Part shown: positions 16,012 through 23,938 of the stretch, in pieces
How positions within the stretch are numbered: the first letter of the stretch is position 1
How the letters are laid out: each line of letters opens with the position of its first letter
Assembly: GCA_023267045.1 (NCBI GenBank)
Contig: JAHFOB010000009.1
Location: forward strand, 1 to 34,857
Direction: 5' to 3'
From: Candidatus Zambryskiibacteriota bacterium
GTDB taxonomy: Bacteria; Patescibacteriota; Minisyncoccia; Phycocordibacterales; DATDWN01
Length of the DNA: 34,857 bases
Notes under the pieces: generated by a model
The model's input: the letters and a program-made list of their open reading frames with translations, nothing else
The model's database searches: none
What the model was told of the DNA's origin: nothing
Program-made: the position numbers and the translations under genes

Positions 16012-17538
16012 TTACTTCAATAAATCTAGTGCAATCTCTTTCAAGATTTCGGGATTTGCTGAACCTTTAGATTCTTTCATTCCCTGTCCTACAAAAAACT
16101 GCAGTACTGATTCTTTACCAGATTTATAATCTGAAACAATAGTTGGGTTATCATTTATTATTTTTTGTACTATTATTTTTAATTCTTCTTTGTTGCTTTT
16201 CTGTATTAGATTTTTTTCTTTGGCTATTTCTTCTGCATCACCACCTGACTCAAACATAATTTTTAATGTATCTTTTGCTCCGCGTGAAGATAGATCTCCT
16301 TTTTTAATCATGACTATAAGTGTAGCAAAAATACTTGCCGTTATTTTTCCTGTATTAAACTCTGGCATATTTTTTGAAAGACCTATGAGGTCAGACGTTA
16401 TATAGTTTGAAGCAAGAGAAACCACTCCCCTATCCCCTAAAACTTTTGCTACTTCTTCAAAAAAGTTTCCGGCCAAAATATTGCTGACATAAGTTTCTAT
16501 ATCTTCTGATTTTATTCCAAAATCTTTTGAATATCTTTCTCTTTTTTCTTGTGGCAATTCTGGAAGCTGTGCTTTTAAGTTTGAACTACTGAATTCTGAT
16601 ATTTCTGACAAAACAAGTTTTGGTAGATCAGGATCTGGGAAATATCTATAGTCATGAGCTGACTCCTTGTCTCTTTGTGAAAAAGTCAGTCCCCTATTTT
16701 CATCCCATCCTCTAGTTTCCTGCATGACCTTTTCTCCCTTCTCTAACAAATCTTTTTGTCTTTTGAATTCAAAATCTATTGCTCTTCCTACAGCTCGGAA
16801 TGAATTTATATTCTTTACCTCGACTTTAGTACCTAAAGTCGAGGTCGCTGACTCACGCAGACTTAACGCAGAACTACGCAGACTGAAATAATCCTCTTTT
16901 TCTGCGATCGTCTGCGTCAAGTCTGCGCCTGTCCGCGATTTCTGTGAAACTGAAATATTAACTTCAACGCGCATTTCGCCTTTCTCCATGTTGGCATCCG
17001 ATACTGCAAGATATTGAAGTATGAGTTGTAATTCTTTAGCAAACTTCATTGCTTCCTCACCACTTTTTATAACTGGTTCAGTAACTAATTCCATAAGTGG
17101 TACACCAGCTCGATTGAAATCAACGAGACTAACTCCGGAAGTATTCTTTCCTTCGGGGTGTGTTGAACGAGCTGTATCTTCTTCTAAATGTATACGAGTA
17201 AGTAGAACTCCTAAAATACTACCGCCAGAAATTAATGGGTATTTATACTGACTTATTTGATAACCTTTTGGAATATCTGGGTAAAAATAGTTTTTTCTAT
17301 CAAACTCTGTGAAGTCAGCAACATCACCACCTACCGCAGTACCAACAAGTAAGACTTTTTTTACTGCTTCCTTGTTTATCACAGGAAGTGTCCCGGGATG
17401 GCCCATGCATATTGGGCAGGTGTTAGAATTTGGAGAAGAATCTTCTGGTGAGTTTAAACAGCCACAAAACATTTTGCTTTTAGTTTTCAGTTCGGCATGT
17501 ATCTCGAGCCCAACCGTCATTTTGTAGTCGTCTTTCAT
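16012..17538 (-). CDS. gatB: Asp-tRNA(Asn)/Glu-tRNA(Gln) amidotransferase subunit B
   Basis: 508 residues. GatB of the GatCAB complex binds and activates misacylated Glu-tRNA(Gln)/Asp-tRNA(Asn) for transamidation in the cytoplasm. Visible marks: GLEIHAEL at the start, paired Zn cysteines (C25, C27, C41, C44 in CGC...CPIC), FYPDIPKGYQISQY, HLEEDTAR, DFNRAGVPLMELVTEP, NMEKGEMRVEVNISV, VEVKNINSFRAV, HDYRYFPDPDLP, and the tail-domain end GQGMKESKGSANPEI. Residues of about 200-234 are extra: the family normally goes from NISV almost directly into GT[KR]VE[IV]KN. That segment is encoded by a palindromic repeat. The gene follows obg by 9 bp; TAATAT lies 6 nt before its ATG, overlapping the obg stop. 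gatA and gatC are not in the window. Confidence 0.95.
   Translation of the reverse strand: MKDDYKMTVGLEIHAELKTKSKMFCGCLNSPEDSSPNSNTCPICMGHPGTLPVINKEAVKKVLLVGTAVGGDVADFTEFDRKNYFYPDIPKGYQISQYKYPLISGGSILGVLLTRIHLEEDTARSTHPEGKNTSGVSLVDFNRAGVPLMELVTEPVIKSGEEAMKFAKELQLILQYLAVSDANMEKGEMRVEVNISVSQKSRTGADLTQTIAEKEDYFSLRSSALSLRESATSTLGTKVEVKNINSFRAVGRAIDFEFKRQKDLLEKGEKVMQETRGWDENRGLTFSQRDKESAHDYRYFPDPDLPKLVLSEISEFSSSNLKAQLPELPQEKRERYSKDFGIKSEDIETYVSNILAGNFFEEVAKVLGDRGVVSLASNYITSDLIGLSKNMPEFNTGKITASIFATLIVMIKKGDLSSRGAKDTLKIMFESGGDAEEIAKEKNLIQKSNKEELKIIVQKIINDNPTIVSDYKSGKESVLQFFVGQGMKESKGSANPEILKEIALDLLK
16837..16938 (-). repeat. In-frame palindromic element inside gatB
   Basis: On the plus strand CGCAGACTTAACGCAGA (16856-16872) matches the reverse complement of 16911-16927 at 16 of 17 bases; CGCAGA/TCTGCG hexamers recur three times in each half. 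Next to it is a perfect 13-bp inverted repeat (16817-16829 / 16833-16845), one arm of which is the conserved gatB sequence for TKVEV. The element reads through as about 34 residues (LRSSALSLRESA in its centre) with no stop codon. Confidence 0.75.
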
Positions 17539-17547
17539 AGGCTTATA

Positions 17548-18513
17548 TTACAAGTTTCCTAAAATCTTTACCAACTGATCACTTAGCTCCTTAACAGACT
17601 TATCATCTATTATAGATACAGCGAAAATATATTTGTGACTCTTTTTAAATAGTTTTTTATAAGCCAAGAGAATCTTTTCGTCTATCATATCTGTTTTTGT
17701 CAGAAGTATCACTTCTGGTTTGTCTAAAAGAGTTGGGTCGTATTTTTTTAATTCTTTTCGAATGACATCATAGACTTTTTTTGGATCATCATGTTCACAG
17801 GAAATACAGTGCAGTAACATTTTTGTCCTTGCAATGTGTCTTAGGAATTTATGCCCCAAGCCCTTACCCTCGCCAGCACCCTCTATCAGTCCTGGGATGT
17901 CAGCTAAAACAAAACCATACAAGTCACCTAGATTTGGTACTAAAGTTGTAAATTGATAAGAGCCAACTTTTGCTTTTGCTTTTGTAAGACTATTTAAAAT
18001 ACTAGACTTGCCAGCGTTCGGCAAACCAACCAACCCCAAATCCACAACCAATTTAAGTTCCACAAAAAACTCTCCACCTTCTCCGGTTTTACCAGAAGTG
18101 AACTCTCTTGGACGAATATTTTTCGGGCCACGAAAATGAAAGTTGCCATAACCACCATTACCACCTTTTAGAAAAAGTTTTGGTTCTACAGTTAAAACCT
18201 CTGTTTCTTTACCTGTTTTTTGATCTTTGACAACACTACCTATAGGAAGCTCCAAAATAAGATCCCCGCCTGATTTACCATGCATACAGTTTTTCATGCC
18301 ATTACCACCATCTTGGGCCTTGAAATCTTTTATAAACTTGTACTCTGAAAGACGCCCGATATCTCGGACCCCCTTCAAATAAACGTTGCCACCACGCCCA
18401 CCATCTCCTCCACCAGGACCAGCACGATCTTTACCTTTTTGGTGTATCCAGGAGACAATGCCGTTGCCACCACGGCCTGCGTGTATATTGAGAGTTAGTT
18501 CATCTATAAACAT
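17548..18513 (-). CDS. obg: Obg family ribosome-assembly GTPase
   Basis: 321 residues from the ATG at 18513; an in-frame ATG 12 codons upstream is rejected because Obg proteins start M-F-[IV]-D and a TATACT sits 7 nt before this ATG. Gly-rich Obg fold at residues 1-157 (AGRGGNGIVSW, GPGGGDGGRGG, LFLKGGNGGYGN). G domain: G1 GLPNAGKSS (163-171), G2 around TT (189-190), G3 DIPGL (205-209), G4-like LTKTD. It ends after the G domain with no C-terminal OCT domain. Known role: GTP-dependent maturation of the large ribosomal subunit. It heads a two-gene unit with gatB. Confidence 0.95.
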   Translation of the reverse strand: MFIDELTLNIHAGRGGNGIVSWIHQKGKDRAGPGGGDGGRGGNVYLKGVRDIGRLSEYKFIKDFKAQDGGNGMKNCMHGKSGGDLILELPIGSVVKDQKTGKETEVLTVEPKLFLKGGNGGYGNFHFRGPKNIRPREFTSGKTGEGGEFFVELKLVVDLGLVGLPNAGKSSILNSLTKAKAKVGSYQFTTLVPNLGDLYGFVLADIPGLIEGAGEGKGLGHKFLRHIARTKMLLHCISCEHDDPKKVYDVIRKELKKYDPTLLDKPEVILLTKTDMIDEKILLAYKKLFKKSHKYIFAVSIIDDKSVKELSDQLVKILGNL

Positions 18514-18520
18514 GAGCCCC

Positions 18521-18549
18521 AGTATAGCAGAGGAAATGCTAATTTTCAA
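18521..18549 (-). promoter_or_regulatory. obg promoter (leaderless layout)
   Basis: On the minus strand TTGAAA (18544-18549), 17-bp spacer, TATACT (18521-18526), then seven bases to the ATG. The -35 hexamer overlaps the edge of the inverted repeat at 18547-18622. Confidence 0.7.
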
Positions 18550-18622
18550 TTTTCAATTTTTAATTTTCAAATAATGATCAATGGCTTAATTTTCAAAGTA
18601 ATTCATTAAAAATTGAAAATTG
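18547..18622. repeat. Intergenic palindromic element with 18-bp perfect arms
   Basis: CAATTTTCAATTTTTAAT (18547-18564) is the exact reverse complement of 18605-18622; the 40-base interior holds further TTTTCAA motifs. It resembles the A/T-rich ends of the four-helix-bundle cassette and could be a cargo-less (MITE-like) relative. Confidence 0.6.
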
Positions 18623-18742
18623 TAAATTGTAAATTTGACCCCTATAGTTATCCACACATAGGCCTATTTGCAAAAAATGGATAATTTGGTACAAATATGA
18701 AAATAAAAGATTTGATTAATAATTTAGACAAATTTGAAAAAT

Positions 18743-18940
18743 ATGGATGATGATGAATTGAAACCAATAGACCCTGGAGATCTTGAGGAGGATTTGGAAA
18801 GTGATCTAGATGATGACGCTATTGCTGGAAAGAAAAAACCGAAAAAAGAAGTTGAGGAGGAATCTTTAGATGAGCTGGCTGACGCAGAAGATGAGGAGGA
18901 AGATGAATTCGAAGATGTAGAACCAGAAGACAAATGGTAA
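18743..18940 (+). CDS. Small highly acidic protein, unrecognised
   Basis: 65 residues from the ATG at 18743; a TTG three codons upstream is an alternative start. About half the residues are Asp or Glu (MDDDELKPIDPGDLEEDLES, then a central KKKPKKE patch, then DEEEDEFEDVEPED). It is predicted disordered, with no TM or signal. Function unknown; acidic tails of this kind occur in RNA polymerase delta-like and chaperone-like proteins, but no fold supports such a call. A 17-codon ORF (18697-18750) overlaps its start in another frame. The gene ends at the terminator shared with tyrS. Composition bias makes the ORF less certain, but clean boundaries support it. Confidence 0.6.
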   Translation: MDDDELKPIDPGDLEEDLESDLDDDAIAGKKKPKKEVEEESLDELADAEDEEEDEFEDVEPEDKW

Positions 18941-18977
18941 ACTAAAACCCCAAGGGTGACCCTTGGGGTTTTAGTTT
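18939..18977. terminator. Bidirectional terminator between acidic-protein gene and tyrS
   Basis: Perfect 18-bp stem: AAACTAAAACCCCAAGGG (18939-18956) with 18960-18977 around TGA. A-runs and T-runs at its base make it work both ways. It overlaps both stop codons. Its 21-base core also occurs inside the fibre gene at 3403-3423. Confidence 0.85.
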
Positions 18978-20268
18978 AAAGAACTTTTATTTTTATAAAT
19001 CTCCTTTTGCCAATTTTGTAAACGCCTGACATAGCTTTTATTTCTGGGTCTGTAATTTTTCCTCGCCCCGTAGCGAGCTGTTCACCATGTACTGAGCTTT
19101 GCTCTAGTACTGTGGCTCTGCTACTGGGGTCGCTAGTATCCATATTTGTTACCGCTCCTTCTTCGATTAATCTTCTCCACTCCGTTTTGGAAGAAACTAT
19201 TTTTTCGGCAAGTAAAATATCTACAAGCAAAGTTTCTTTTGCAACTACCACTTCAGAAACTTCATCAGGCACACCACCTTTTGAAAAAGTTTTCTCAAAG
19301 TTTTCCTCGGCTTCTTTTGCAGATTTTTCTCCATAGCAGAGAGTGACAATTTCTTTTGCCAATCTTAATTTAAATTTTTTTGGGTTATCTCCTGAATTTA
19401 AGGATTTTTTTATCAATTCTATTTCATCTATTGCAATGCCTGTCACCAACTCAAAACCAGGAGAAATTAGTTCATCATCCCAACTCATGACTTTCCCGAA
19501 CATCTCTTCTGGGCTTTGGTTTAGAGCAACCATGTTGTTTTCTGTCTTACCCATTTTTCTACCAGTGGGGTCAACTATTAGTTTTGTAGCTACCACAAAC
19601 TTTTCTTTATTTTTGAGTGATTTCATCAAATCACGCCCAGCGAGCATATTAAACGTTTGGTCATTCCCACCAATTTCTCCGTCTACATCCATAGCCACAG
19701 AATCATACCCTTGCATTAGAGGATAGAGAAATTCGTGTATATATATCGGCTCTCCAGCTTCTCTTCTTTTAGCGAACATATCTCTTTTTAGCATTTGGTC
19801 AACAGTCATTAGAGAAGCTAACTCCAAAACATCACCAAAATTCATTTTAGCTAACCATTCAGAGTTAAACTTAAACATAGCTTTATTTGAGCCAGAAAAA
19901 GAAATAAATCTTGAAGCTTGTTTATGGTACTCTTTTAAATTAGCTAAAACTTCTTTTTGTGACAATTTTCTACGAGTAGCATTTTTATCTGTTGGGTCTC
20001 CTATCATTGCTGTAAAATCACCCATAAGAAGAATGATTTGATGACCAAGTTCTTGAAATTTACCCAATCTCATGAGAGGTATCACGTGCCCCAAATGAAG
20101 TGTCGGCCCAGTAGGGTCAATACCTAAATAGATAGTAAGTTTCTCCCCTTTCATCATTTTGGACTTTAAGAATTCTCTGTTGGGGAAAACATTTTCAATC
20201 CCTCTAGATAGAAGTTCGTTAATTTTGGCTTCGTTTGTTGATATTTTTGGTTTTTGAAAGCTAAACAT
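18976..20268 (-). CDS. tyrS: Tyrosyl-tRNA synthetase
   Basis: 430 residues. A class I synthetase that charges tRNA(Tyr) in the cytoplasm. The HIGH motif is HLGH (58-61); the KMSKS loop is KMGKT (238-242); tyrosine-site region includes YLGIDPTGPTLHLGH and GGNDQTFNMLAGRDL, the latter closer to the TyrRZ subtype than to the E. coli form. A C-terminal S4 RNA-binding domain spans about 347-430 (SSKTEWRRLIEEGAVTN ... KITDP ... YKIGKRRFIKI). Inside the S4 domain, residues of about 378-403 are extra and are encoded by an imperfect palindrome; relatives normally run from the V-x-[IN] turn directly into [GE]K-[IV]-x-D. The start is 37 bp from the divergent PBP start; TAAAGT lies 6 nt upstream. Confidence 0.95.
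   Translation of the reverse strand: MFSFQKPKISTNEAKINELLSRGIENVFPNREFLKSKMMKGEKLTIYLGIDPTGPTLHLGHVIPLMRLGKFQELGHQIILLMGDFTAMIGDPTDKNATRRKLSQKEVLANLKEYHKQASRFISFSGSNKAMFKFNSEWLAKMNFGDVLELASLMTVDQMLKRDMFAKRREAGEPIYIHEFLYPLMQGYDSVAMDVDGEIGGNDQTFNMLAGRDLMKSLKNKEKFVVATKLIVDPTGRKMGKTENNMVALNQSPEEMFGKVMSWDDELISPGFELVTGIAIDEIELIKKSLNSGDNPKKFKLRLAKEIVTLCYGEKSAKEAEENFEKTFSKGGVPDEVSEVVVAKETLLVDILLAEKIVSSKTEWRRLIEEGAVTNMDTSDPSSRATVLEQSSVHGEQLATGRGKITDPEIKAMSGVYKIGKRRFIKIKVL
19060..19137 (-). repeat. In-frame palindromic element inside tyrS (S4 domain)
   Basis: An imperfect inverted repeat spans about 19064-19133 and is centred near 19099: inner arms CTGAGC/GCTCTAG and TACT/AGTA, outer arms CCCCGTAGCGAG / CTCTGCTACTGGGG with small bulges. 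It encodes SDPSSRATVLEQSSVHGEQL plus a few residues, without a stop codon. Confidence 0.7.
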
Positions 20269-20289
20269 GCTATTACTTTATCATAAATA

Positions 20290-20298
20290 TGTTAGAAT
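20290..20298 (+). promoter_or_regulatory. Extended -10 of the PBP gene
   Basis: TGT + TAGAAT, then exactly seven bases to the ATG at 20306. Only 37 bp separate this start from the divergent tyrS start, leaving little room for untranslated leaders on either gene. Confidence 0.55.
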
Positions 20299-20305
20299 GC
20301 TAAGG

Positions 20306-22480
20306 ATGAAAAAGGGCTTTTTGGCTAAGCATGGATTGCGTAATATATTCATATTTATACTCTCCTGTGGGGCACTTTTCCTCGGGATTCTTTTTATCTG
20401 GGTTTCAACTTTCAAAATTCCTTCTCTTGATACAGTAGAAGAAAGAAAATTAAGCCAATCAACAAAGATTTACGATAGCACAGGTAAAATTTTGCTATAC
20501 GACGTGTACCAGAACACGAAAAGAACACCGATAGCCTTTGACCAAATTTCACAATATATAAAAGATGCCACGGTTTCTATAGAAGACAAAACGTTTTATA
20601 CAAATAGTGGCATTAGACCAACAGCAATAATACGAGCAATACTGGTTGATCTAACCACACTCAATTTCAGTCAAGGAGGTTCAACCATAACCCAACAGGT
20701 TGTTAAAAACTCTTTACTGACTGGAGACAAAAGTCTGTTTGGTGGCCCAGAAAGAAAAATAAAAGAGTTGGTCTTGTCGCTTAAACTAACTAAAGTTATA
20801 AGTAAGGATCAGATACTTTCTATGTATCTAAACGAAAATGCATATGGAGGAACTTTGTACGGCATAGAAGAAGCTAGCCAGTCGTTTTTTGGCAAACCTT
20901 CGTCTGATGTAACAATCGCAGAAGCTGCCTATCTGACAGCAATCCCCCAAGCCCCTACACATTATTCACCATACGGAACTCATTTAAACGAACTTGAGGC
21001 TAGAAAAAATCTAATCTTAAAGGAAATGTACGATGATGGGAAAATAACAAAAGAACAATATGATTCTGCTCTGGCAGAAAAAGTTGCTTTCTTGCCAAAA
21101 TCAAATACGGGCATAAAAGCCCCGCATTTTGTCATGTTCGTTAAAGATTATTTGGAAAACAAGTATGGCAGCGATGTTTTGGAACAAGGGGGACTGAAGG
21201 TAACAACAACACTAAACTACGACCTCGAAGTCAAAGCCGAAGCTGTGGCTAAACAATACGCTACAACAAACGAGCAAAACTTTAATGGCTCGAACGACGC
21301 TTTTGTGGCAATAGACCCAAAAACTGGTGGAATATTAACTATGGTCGGTTCTAGAGATTATTTTGACACGGCAATTGATGGCAATTTCAATGTAACCACA
21401 GCACACAGACAACCAGGTTCTACATTTAAACCATTTGTCTATTCTGAAGCATTTCTCAAAGGCTACACCCCAGAAACAGTTGTGTTTGATGTACCAACAC
21501 AGTTTGCTGCAAATTGCCCTTTTGATGATTTCACAAGTGGTTCTGAAAACAACTGTTACTCTCCAGGAAACTATGATAACCAATTCCGCGGTCCAATGAC
21601 CCTAAGAAATGCTCTAGCTCAATCTATAAACGTCCCTTCTGTAAAAGTTTTGTATCTTGCCGGTATAAAAGACTCTATTAATCTAGCTGAAAGTATGGGT
21701 ATACAGAGCCTCGGAGATGCTAACCAATACGGTTTAACTCTAGTTCTTGGAGGTGGCGAGGTGTCACTGCTTGATATGACATCGGCCTACGGAGTTTTTG
21801 CTACAGAGGGTATGCGAGTGCCATACACCAGTATTTTGAAAGTTGAGGATAAAAATGGCAAAGTTTTGGAACAAATGAACCCACAACCGTATCAAGTTCT
21901 AGATGCAGAGGTAACCAGAAAAATAACCGATATTCTCTCTGACAATGTTGCTCGAACACCACTTTACGGAGCAAATTCTGTTATTTATTTTGGTGATAGA
22001 CAAGTAGCTGTCAAAACCGGTACAACAAACGACTACAAAGACGCTTGGATTGTAGGCTACACCCCAAGTATTGTAGTGGGCACATGGGCAGGAAATAACG
22101 ACAACACACCAATGGCTAAAAAAGTCTCTGGTTTGATTGTAGCTCCAATGTGGCGAGCTTTCATGGACGAAGTATTGCAAACTGTGCCGGTTGAAATTTT
22201 TAACCCACCACAAAAAGAAGACTCGTATGATATAAAACCAGTTTTGCGAGGTAAGTGGCAAGGAGGAATATCAAATATAGTTCAAAATCCAAACTACGAC
22301 CCAAATATCCCTTATGACTCTGTTCAGGAAATTCTCTCTGGTGGCGTTCACTCAATACTATATTGGTTAAATAAAGACGACCCACGAGGCCTAGCGCCAA
22401 CCAACCCAGCAGACGACCCACAGTTTGATCATTGGGAATATGGTGTTCGTCTCTGGGCACAACAAAATGGTTACCCGTAA
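20306..22480 (+). CDS. Class A penicillin-binding protein (transglycosylase-transpeptidase)
   Basis: 724 residues from the ATG at 20306, chosen because a TGnTAGAAT lies 7 nt upstream; ATGs at 20267 and 20297 would add 13 or 3 residues. Cytoplasmic MKKGFLAKHG, a TM helix (about 12-34), a GT51 domain (EDKTF 93-97 with catalytic E93, GGSTITQQ 124-131, RKIKE, LNENAYGG 175-182 with E177), then a transpeptidase domain (STFK 372-375 with Ser372, SIN 440-442, KTGT 570-573). It polymerises and cross-links peptidoglycan outside the membrane. The usual H in EDxxFxxH is Asn100 here. Two Cys (404, 417) flank a transpeptidase loop. It runs head-on to its neighbours and converges on the DUF721-like gene. 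Confidence 0.93.
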   Translation: MKKGFLAKHGLRNIFIFILSCGALFLGILFIWVSTFKIPSLDTVEERKLSQSTKIYDSTGKILLYDVYQNTKRTPIAFDQISQYIKDATVSIEDKTFYTNSGIRPTAIIRAILVDLTTLNFSQGGSTITQQVVKNSLLTGDKSLFGGPERKIKELVLSLKLTKVISKDQILSMYLNENAYGGTLYGIEEASQSFFGKPSSDVTIAEAAYLTAIPQAPTHYSPYGTHLNELEARKNLILKEMYDDGKITKEQYDSALAEKVAFLPKSNTGIKAPHFVMFVKDYLENKYGSDVLEQGGLKVTTTLNYDLEVKAEAVAKQYATTNEQNFNGSNDAFVAIDPKTGGILTMVGSRDYFDTAIDGNFNVTTAHRQPGSTFKPFVYSEAFLKGYTPETVVFDVPTQFAANCPFDDFTSGSENNCYSPGNYDNQFRGPMTLRNALAQSINVPSVKVLYLAGIKDSINLAESMGIQSLGDANQYGLTLVLGGGEVSLLDMTSAYGVFATEGMRVPYTSILKVEDKNGKVLEQMNPQPYQVLDAEVTRKITDILSDNVARTPLYGANSVIYFGDRQVAVKTGTTNDYKDAWIVGYTPSIVVGTWAGNNDNTPMAKKVSGLIVAPMWRAFMDEVLQTVPVEIFNPPQKEDSYDIKPVLRGKWQGGISNIVQNPNYDPNIPYDSVQEILSGGVHSILYWLNKDDPRGLAPTNPADDPQFDHWEYGVRLWAQQNGYP

Positions 22481-22484
22481 AATC

Positions 22485-22739
22485 TTATTTTATATCTACT
22501 ATTTTAATAGGTAGTGAGGTGGAAATTTCTTTTAGGATTGTTTCTTTATATATAAACAGTTTGTTTTTTACTGCCGGGGAGGATTTTATGTTTATAATAT
22601 AGTTTTTTATTTCCAAATCTTCTGGAGAAATTTTTATTTGTGTTTGTTTTTCAATAATCTCCAGTATTTGTTTATTGAAAACTTCAGTAGATTTTAGGTT
22701 TTTGGAAAACTTTTCTAGAAATGATGAGATGTTGAACAT
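22485..22739 (-). CDS. Small DUF721/DciA-like protein (tentative)
   Basis: 84 residues. The second half, IKISPEDLEIKNYIINIKSS followed by PAVKNKLFIYKETILKEI, matches the pattern of DUF721 proteins: a beta hairpin (short strand, turn, IxIKSSPxxxxL) then an amphipathic helix. DUF721 includes DciA, the replicative-helicase loader/partner found in many bacteria without DnaC. Position directly after dnaN and dnaA supports a replication role. The match rests on pattern only and the protein is shorter than typical DciA, so confidence is moderate. It is separated from dnaN by about 100 bp of A/T-rich inverted repeats. Confidence 0.55.
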   Translation of the reverse strand: MFNISSFLEKFSKNLKSTEVFNKQILEIIEKQTQIKISPEDLEIKNYIINIKSSPAVKNKLFIYKETILKEISTSLPIKIVDIK

Positions 22740-22758
22740 AAAAATAGTTTTAAAGTTA

Positions 22759-22784
22759 AAAGTTATAAAGTTTGTAAAGTATTT
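22759..22784. repeat. 26-bp direct repeat near dnaN, copy 1
   Basis: Begins AAAGTTATAAAGTTTG and ends AAAGTATTT; an exact copy lies at 25602-25627 on the other side of dnaA. Its AAAGTTTGTAAAGT core also has an inverted copy at about 22818-22831. Confidence 0.6.
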
Positions 22785-22837
22785 TAATTATAATTTTTTC
22801 ACTTTATGAACCTTATAACTTTACAAACTTTTGACTC

Positions 22838-23938
22838 TTATTTATTCATTGGCATAACTAGATACAAAAAGGATTTATCCGAAACCCCCCTTACAATCAT
22901 CGGCTTACTTATATCAGCAAAAGTTAGTGTGACGCTGTCTGAATCAATAGAGTTGAAACAGTCTATTATATATTTATGGTTAAAACTCATAGTCATTTCC
23001 TCCCCTTTCAATACAGCGTCTAGTGTATTTGTGTTCTCTCCAATATCCATATTTTTAGTCATTATTTTGAAAGTCTTATTTTTTGGACTGACGTGGAAAG
23101 TAACCTGGCTAAATTTATCAGAGAAAATATTTGATATACGTAAACTACTTATCAGATCTTGTTTCAAAACAACAGCTTCAGTTTTAACCTCCTTTGGGAT
23201 AATTTGTTTGTAGTCAGGAAATGCACCATCTATAACACGTGAGGTTAGATAAATATCGTTATATGAAAAAGCTATTTGATTTTCATTTAGGTAAACTTGT
23301 ACATCATCTTTAACATCTTCTAGAGTTCTTATTATTTCATTTACATTTTTAAAAGGTATAAGTATTTGTGTGAATTCTTTATGTTTTTTAACATTTACTT
23401 TTTTCTCAGCTAGACGAAATGAATCAGTAGCAACAAAAATAACACTGTCTTCTTCTGAAGCTAGAAGTACACTACCTAAAACTGGTCTTATAGTAGAAAC
23501 TGAAGCACTATACATAACAGATTTAAATCCTTTTATTAAGTTCGGCACATTAAATGTAAAAGGTTTATCACTTGAGACTTTTGGAATATTTGGAAAGTCG
23601 TTTACTCCAAAAGCTTTAATGGTTGATTGTGAATGTTTTGTTGATATTTTTAAATTACCAGATACAACTTCGAGTGTTATGTTTTTATCGTTTGTTATGT
23701 TTGAAATAAAATTATATAAAACAGATCCAGATACTGCTACACTACCAGGTTTTATAACTTTAACTGGAATAGTTATTTCAACACCTAAATCTAAATTTGT
23801 AGCTTTTATTGTTAAAATTGAATCTTTTGCTTCAAGTAACACACAACTTAAAATAGGTAAAGTTATATTTTTAGATGTAATCTTTTCAGCTTTTCCTATC
23901 GCGTAAGATAATTTTTCTTTTATACATTCTATATTCAT
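22838..23938 (-). CDS. dnaN: DNA polymerase III beta subunit (sliding clamp)
   Basis: 366 residues, normal length for the clamp. The N-terminus MNIECIKEKLSYAIGKAEKI followed by TSKNITLPILSCVLLEA is typical, as are LTIKATNLDLGVEI, ATDSFRLAEKKV in domain 2, and the end VTLTFADISKPMIVRG...YLVMPM, the usual clamp C-terminus with the VMP[MI] motif. The dimer rings DNA and tethers polymerase III. It lies downstream of dnaA on the same strand, 220 bp away, with TAAATT exactly 7 nt before its ATG, suggesting its own leaderless transcript. Confidence 0.97.
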   Translation of the reverse strand: MNIECIKEKLSYAIGKAEKITSKNITLPILSCVLLEAKDSILTIKATNLDLGVEITIPVKVIKPGSVAVSGSVLYNFISNITNDKNITLEVVSGNLKISTKHSQSTIKAFGVNDFPNIPKVSSDKPFTFNVPNLIKGFKSVMYSASVSTIRPVLGSVLLASEEDSVIFVATDSFRLAEKKVNVKKHKEFTQILIPFKNVNEIIRTLEDVKDDVQVYLNENQIAFSYNDIYLTSRVIDGAFPDYKQIIPKEVKTEAVVLKQDLISSLRISNIFSDKFSQVTFHVSPKNKTFKIMTKNMDIGENTNTLDAVLKGEEMTMSFNHKYIIDCFNSIDSDSVTLTFADISKPMIVRGVSDKSFLYLVMPMNK

